From NCBI RefSeq assembly GCF_000961095.1, contig NZ_CP011058.1:248001-312000 (forward strand): a DNA stretch of 64,000 nucleotides. Reading direction: 5' to 3'. The first letter of the stretch is position 1, and each line of letters begins with the position of its first letter. This DNA is from Paenibacillus beijingensis (lineage in GTDB: Bacteria; Bacillota; Bacilli; Paenibacillales; Paenibacillaceae). The notes under the pieces were generated by a model. It did no database searches and was not told the origin of the DNA. It saw only the letters and a list, made by a program, of their open reading frames with translations. Position numbers and translations under genes: made by a program. This document shows positions 61,492 through 64,000 of this stretch, one piece after another.

Positions 61492-63081
61492 ATGCGGAAA
61501 CAGCAGTTCAATAAGCAGCGTTCGCTCAACCCGTTATCAGGGGGTGTTTCCGACAATATGACGAAACAGCAGTCCGAAGAATCAAGCAAACTGCCGATTT
61601 CGACAAATTTGCCGGACAATCTGAAGCGGATCGAGGATACGTTTATCGACTGTACAGATCTTACCATTCTTCCTTGGAGCTATGGCCCGGAGCTTGAACA
61701 AACGGCATTCTCTGTTTATTTTGATACACTGGTCCAAACCAAAAAAGTGAATTATATGAAAGAATCCCTGCAGGATCTGGTCACACATGAAATCGGGCCG
61801 GCAACGACAGTCACTCCCGAAGATGTGATGCACTTTTTTACAAAGAACGGGGTATCTGCCCACTCGGCAAGGGTTATAGATGATTTCGGTCTAGCCGTTC
61901 AGCAAATTTTGGACGGGAACCTTGTCATCTTCTTTAATCAGTGGAATAAAGCGCTTAGCTATAATGCGCTTGGTCTGGCGCAGCGGGCGATTACCGAACC
62001 GATCACGGAGCCAGTCGTACAGGGCCCTCACCTGAGTACGATTGAGGACCTCAGCAGTAACATCGGCTTAATTCGAAGCTTGCTGAAATCTCCTCGGCTT
62101 AAATTCGAATTTCTTACGGCAGGAGAGGAAAGCCAAAGGACCATCTCCTTCGGTTATCTGGACGGAGCCGTCAATCCGGAAACGTTAATCGAGTTCAAAC
62201 GGCGGATATCGGACATCGACAAGGAAGAAATATTGGAAACGTCTTATTTGGAGGAATGGATCGGGGAGTCAGCCTATTCCCCCTTTCCGCAAGTTCGTTA
62301 TACGGAACGGCCGGATACCGCTGTTGCCGCCCTGCTCGACGGAAAAATTATCGCTTTGGTGAGCGGCACGCCGACGATCTTGATTTGCCCGGGTCTTTTT
62401 TTTGAGTTTTTTTCAACAAGCGAAGATTATTACCACAGATGGTTTTTTTCATCGTTAATCCGTTTGCTCAGGGTCGGGGCGTTCTTCATGGCGCTGATGC
62501 TGCCAAGTACGTATATCGCGTTAACCACCTTCCACTCCGAGCTGATTCCGACCGTTCTGCTGCTGGCGATCCTCGATACACGGGAAGGGATTCCGTTTCC
62601 GGCCTTGGTGGAAGCGTTCATTATGGAATTTTTCTTTGAATTGCTTCGGGAAGCCGGGATTCGTTTGCCGCGGCCGATCGGCTCCGCCGTCAGCATCGTC
62701 GGAGCGCTCGTGATCGGGCAGGCTGCGATCCAAGCCAAAATCGCATCTCCCGTAATGGTCATTGTCGTTGCCTTAACCGGGATCGCCTCCTTTTCGCTAC
62801 CTCAATACAGTATGGCCATCTCAATCCGTATTTTGCGGTTTCCTCTAATGGTTCTCGCGGCTACGTTCGGGGGGCTCGGGGTCATGATCGGTTTCCTGCT
62901 GTCACTACTGCATCTGACCTGCATGCGTTCGCTCGGCCAACCTTATTTGGCGATGATGGCACCTCTTGAAATCAATCAGCTGCGGGATGTGTTCATCTTG
63001 ATACCCAAAAAAATCCTCCTTCACTCTCCGCGAAACCGGCATAAACATAAAAAGACAGGTGAAAGGAAGACGACATCATGA
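61492..63081 (+). CDS. Spore germinant receptor subunit A (GerA/GerKA family)
   Basis: A 529-residue protein with a hydrophilic N-terminal domain (about 1-290), then 5-6 helices. The family motifs are GRAITEPITEPVVQGPHLST-type (PITEPVVQGP), GLVSGTPTILICPGLFFEFF-type and FQSPEDYYxR (here FFSTSEDYYHRWFFSSLIR). GerA-type receptors sit in the inner spore membrane and trigger germination by amino acids or sugars. GGGGAG lies 8 bases before the ATG. The gene is divergent from the secreted-protein operon; forespore expression is expected but no clear sigma-G site is seen. Confidence 0.95.
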   Translation: MRKQQFNKQRSLNPLSGGVSDNMTKQQSEESSKLPISTNLPDNLKRIEDTFIDCTDLTILPWSYGPELEQTAFSVYFDTLVQTKKVNYMKESLQDLVTHEIGPATTVTPEDVMHFFTKNGVSAHSARVIDDFGLAVQQILDGNLVIFFNQWNKALSYNALGLAQRAITEPITEPVVQGPHLSTIEDLSSNIGLIRSLLKSPRLKFEFLTAGEESQRTISFGYLDGAVNPETLIEFKRRISDIDKEEILETSYLEEWIGESAYSPFPQVRYTERPDTAVAALLDGKIIALVSGTPTILICPGLFFEFFSTSEDYYHRWFFSSLIRLLRVGAFFMALMLPSTYIALTTFHSELIPTVLLLAILDTREGIPFPALVEAFIMEFFFELLREAGIRLPRPIGSAVSIVGALVIGQAAIQAKIASPVMVIVVALTGIASFSLPQYSMAISIRILRFPLMVLAATFGGLGVMIGFLLSLLHLTCMRSLGQPYLAMMAPLEINQLRDVFILIPKKILLHSPRNRHKHKKTGERKTTS

Positions 63082-64000
63082 GATCGTTCGCGGCATTCAC
63101 ACTTTCGATTTTGTCATTATTCCTGTTTACCGGGTGCTGGGACAAAGCGGAATTGACGGAATTCGGGTATGTCCAAGCGGTTGCGATCGATCAGAACGAA
63201 GAAGGGAAGATTGAATTTACATCACATCTTTATAAACCGGCCAGAGGCGGGGAAGGCGGCGGGCCAGCCGGAAAATCGGGAGGGGGAGACTCAGCGTTCA
63301 GTATCAAGACAAAAGGCGACACCGTCTTCGAAGCCGATCGTGATGTCAACACCCAGTTGGGACGCAAAACCAAATGGGATCATATGCGAGTCATTCTCAT
63401 CGGTGAAGAACTGGCAAGGAAACGAAAAGTCGGAGAAGTTCTCGATATGTTCTCGCGGAATCATGAACCGAGGGCGACCGTCAGCGTGTTGATTGCCAAA
63501 GGAAAGGCGAGCGACATTTTGAATATAAAACCGTATATTGAACATACAATCGGGCAACAATTGCGGAAAATGGAAGAAAACTCTGCCCGCTTTACAGCAA
63601 AGACATCATTAACCCGGCTGCACGATCTCGCTATTCAATTAAAAAGCGAAACGGGCGTCGCTGTAGTCCCTTATATAAATAGCAACAATTCGCCGAAAAA
63701 AATTTCTGTGGAAGGGATCGCTGTGCTAAAAAAAGGAAAGGTAGCAGGGAGCATCTTGACGCCGACAATTTCCGAACAATTATTGATGCTGACCAACAAA
63801 TATAAAAGCGGGATTATTGAATTCCCCTGTACCGGCGCAACCGAAGAAAAGATGAAGACCAAGGAATCGTTAGAGATCATGTTATTGAACACAAAATTAA
63901 CGCCTACGGTCAAGAAAAACGAAATCACCGTCCGAGTAATGACTAAAATCAAAGGAGCGGTCGGCGAGCTCCGCTGTTCCACCTTGAAAACCGAAGAAGA
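63078..64000 (+). CDS. Spore germination protein GerC (Ger(x)C family), cut by window edge
   Basis: The ATG overlaps the GerA stop (ATGA). The visible 307 residues start with a lipoprotein signal (LSLFLFTGCWDKAELTEFGY); CWDxxEL is the hallmark of GerC lipoproteins, which anchor to the outer face of the spore inner membrane. The gene runs off the window with the frame open. With the A subunit it forms a germinant receptor; a B subunit gene may follow outside the window, as none lies between A and C. Confidence 0.95.
   Translation, partial: MRSFAAFTLSILSLFLFTGCWDKAELTEFGYVQAVAIDQNEEGKIEFTSHLYKPARGGEGGGPAGKSGGGDSAFSIKTKGDTVFEADRDVNTQLGRKTKWDHMRVILIGEELARKRKVGEVLDMFSRNHEPRATVSVLIAKGKASDILNIKPYIEHTIGQQLRKMEENSARFTAKTSLTRLHDLAIQLKSETGVAVVPYINSNNSPKKISVEGIAVLKKGKVAGSILTPTISEQLLMLTNKYKSGIIEFPCTGATEEKMKTKESLEIMLLNTKLTPTVKKNEITVRVMTKIKGAVGELRCSTLKTEE

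Overview
The window looks like chromosome from a spore-forming, Paenibacillus-like member of the Firmicutes (family Paenibacillaceae). The reasons are strong AGGAGG ribosome sites, many GTG and TTG starts, lipoprotein solute-binding proteins, a GerA/GerC germination pair at the right edge, and protein sequences of the Paenibacillus/Cohnella kind. I see no rRNA, tRNA, CRISPR array, insertion sequence or prophage.

Layout. (1) 1-5835, minus: a carbohydrate operon transcribed as LacI repressor, lipoprotein binding protein, two permeases, PHP-type metallohydrolase, MFS transporter (cut by the window edge). (2) 6284-24374: a PucR activator (plus) facing a long minus-strand N-heterocycle catabolism cluster. 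In transcription order the cluster holds a lone molybdenum-hydroxylase large subunit, an amino-acid-type ABC importer, a ferritin-like di-iron protein, a complete FAD/2Fe-2S/Mo hydroxylase trio, an NCS1 permease, a zinc alcohol dehydrogenase, a cytosine-deaminase remnant, an amidohydrolase, a DUF1116 (AllG-like) protein and a frameshifted xdhC. (3) 24605-30331: small proteins, a two-component system with a Met-rich multicopper oxidase (copper homeostasis), an aldo/keto reductase and a UPF0303 protein.

(4) 30467-37587: a D-Ala-D-Ser type glycopeptide-resistance (van) cluster, read sigma factor, vanR, vanS, ligase, vanXY, vanT. The promoter regions of the sigma gene and of the ligase are near-duplicates that share 11-bp-spaced direct repeats, so the regulatory and resistance operons are probably switched together. 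(5) 37762-41895: decayed genes (SDR remnant, MFS with an in-frame stop, IclR gene without a normal start codon) mixed with an intact TetR and an aldo/keto reductase. (6) 42164-49946: TetR/NAD(P)-binding pair, an SRPBCC/hydrolase/DUF1801/DUF998/ArsR group, and several small proteins.

(7) 50219-55907, minus: a complete oligopeptide ABC operon (oppA, B, C, D, F) with a 19-bp perfect hairpin between oppA and oppB. (8) 56582-61234, minus: a secreted protein, ABC ATPase, ABC permease, histidine kinase and response regulator in one operon. Its promoter carries three 11-bp-spaced TTTAGA repeats that recur almost unchanged in front of a small membrane-protein gene 13 kb away, which suggests a small regulon. 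(9) 61492-64000, plus: spore germinant receptor subunits GerA and GerC.

The most interesting material is regulatory: two sets of duplicated promoters with OmpR-type repeat boxes, and a dispersed hairpin repeat that sits directly against ribosome binding sites.
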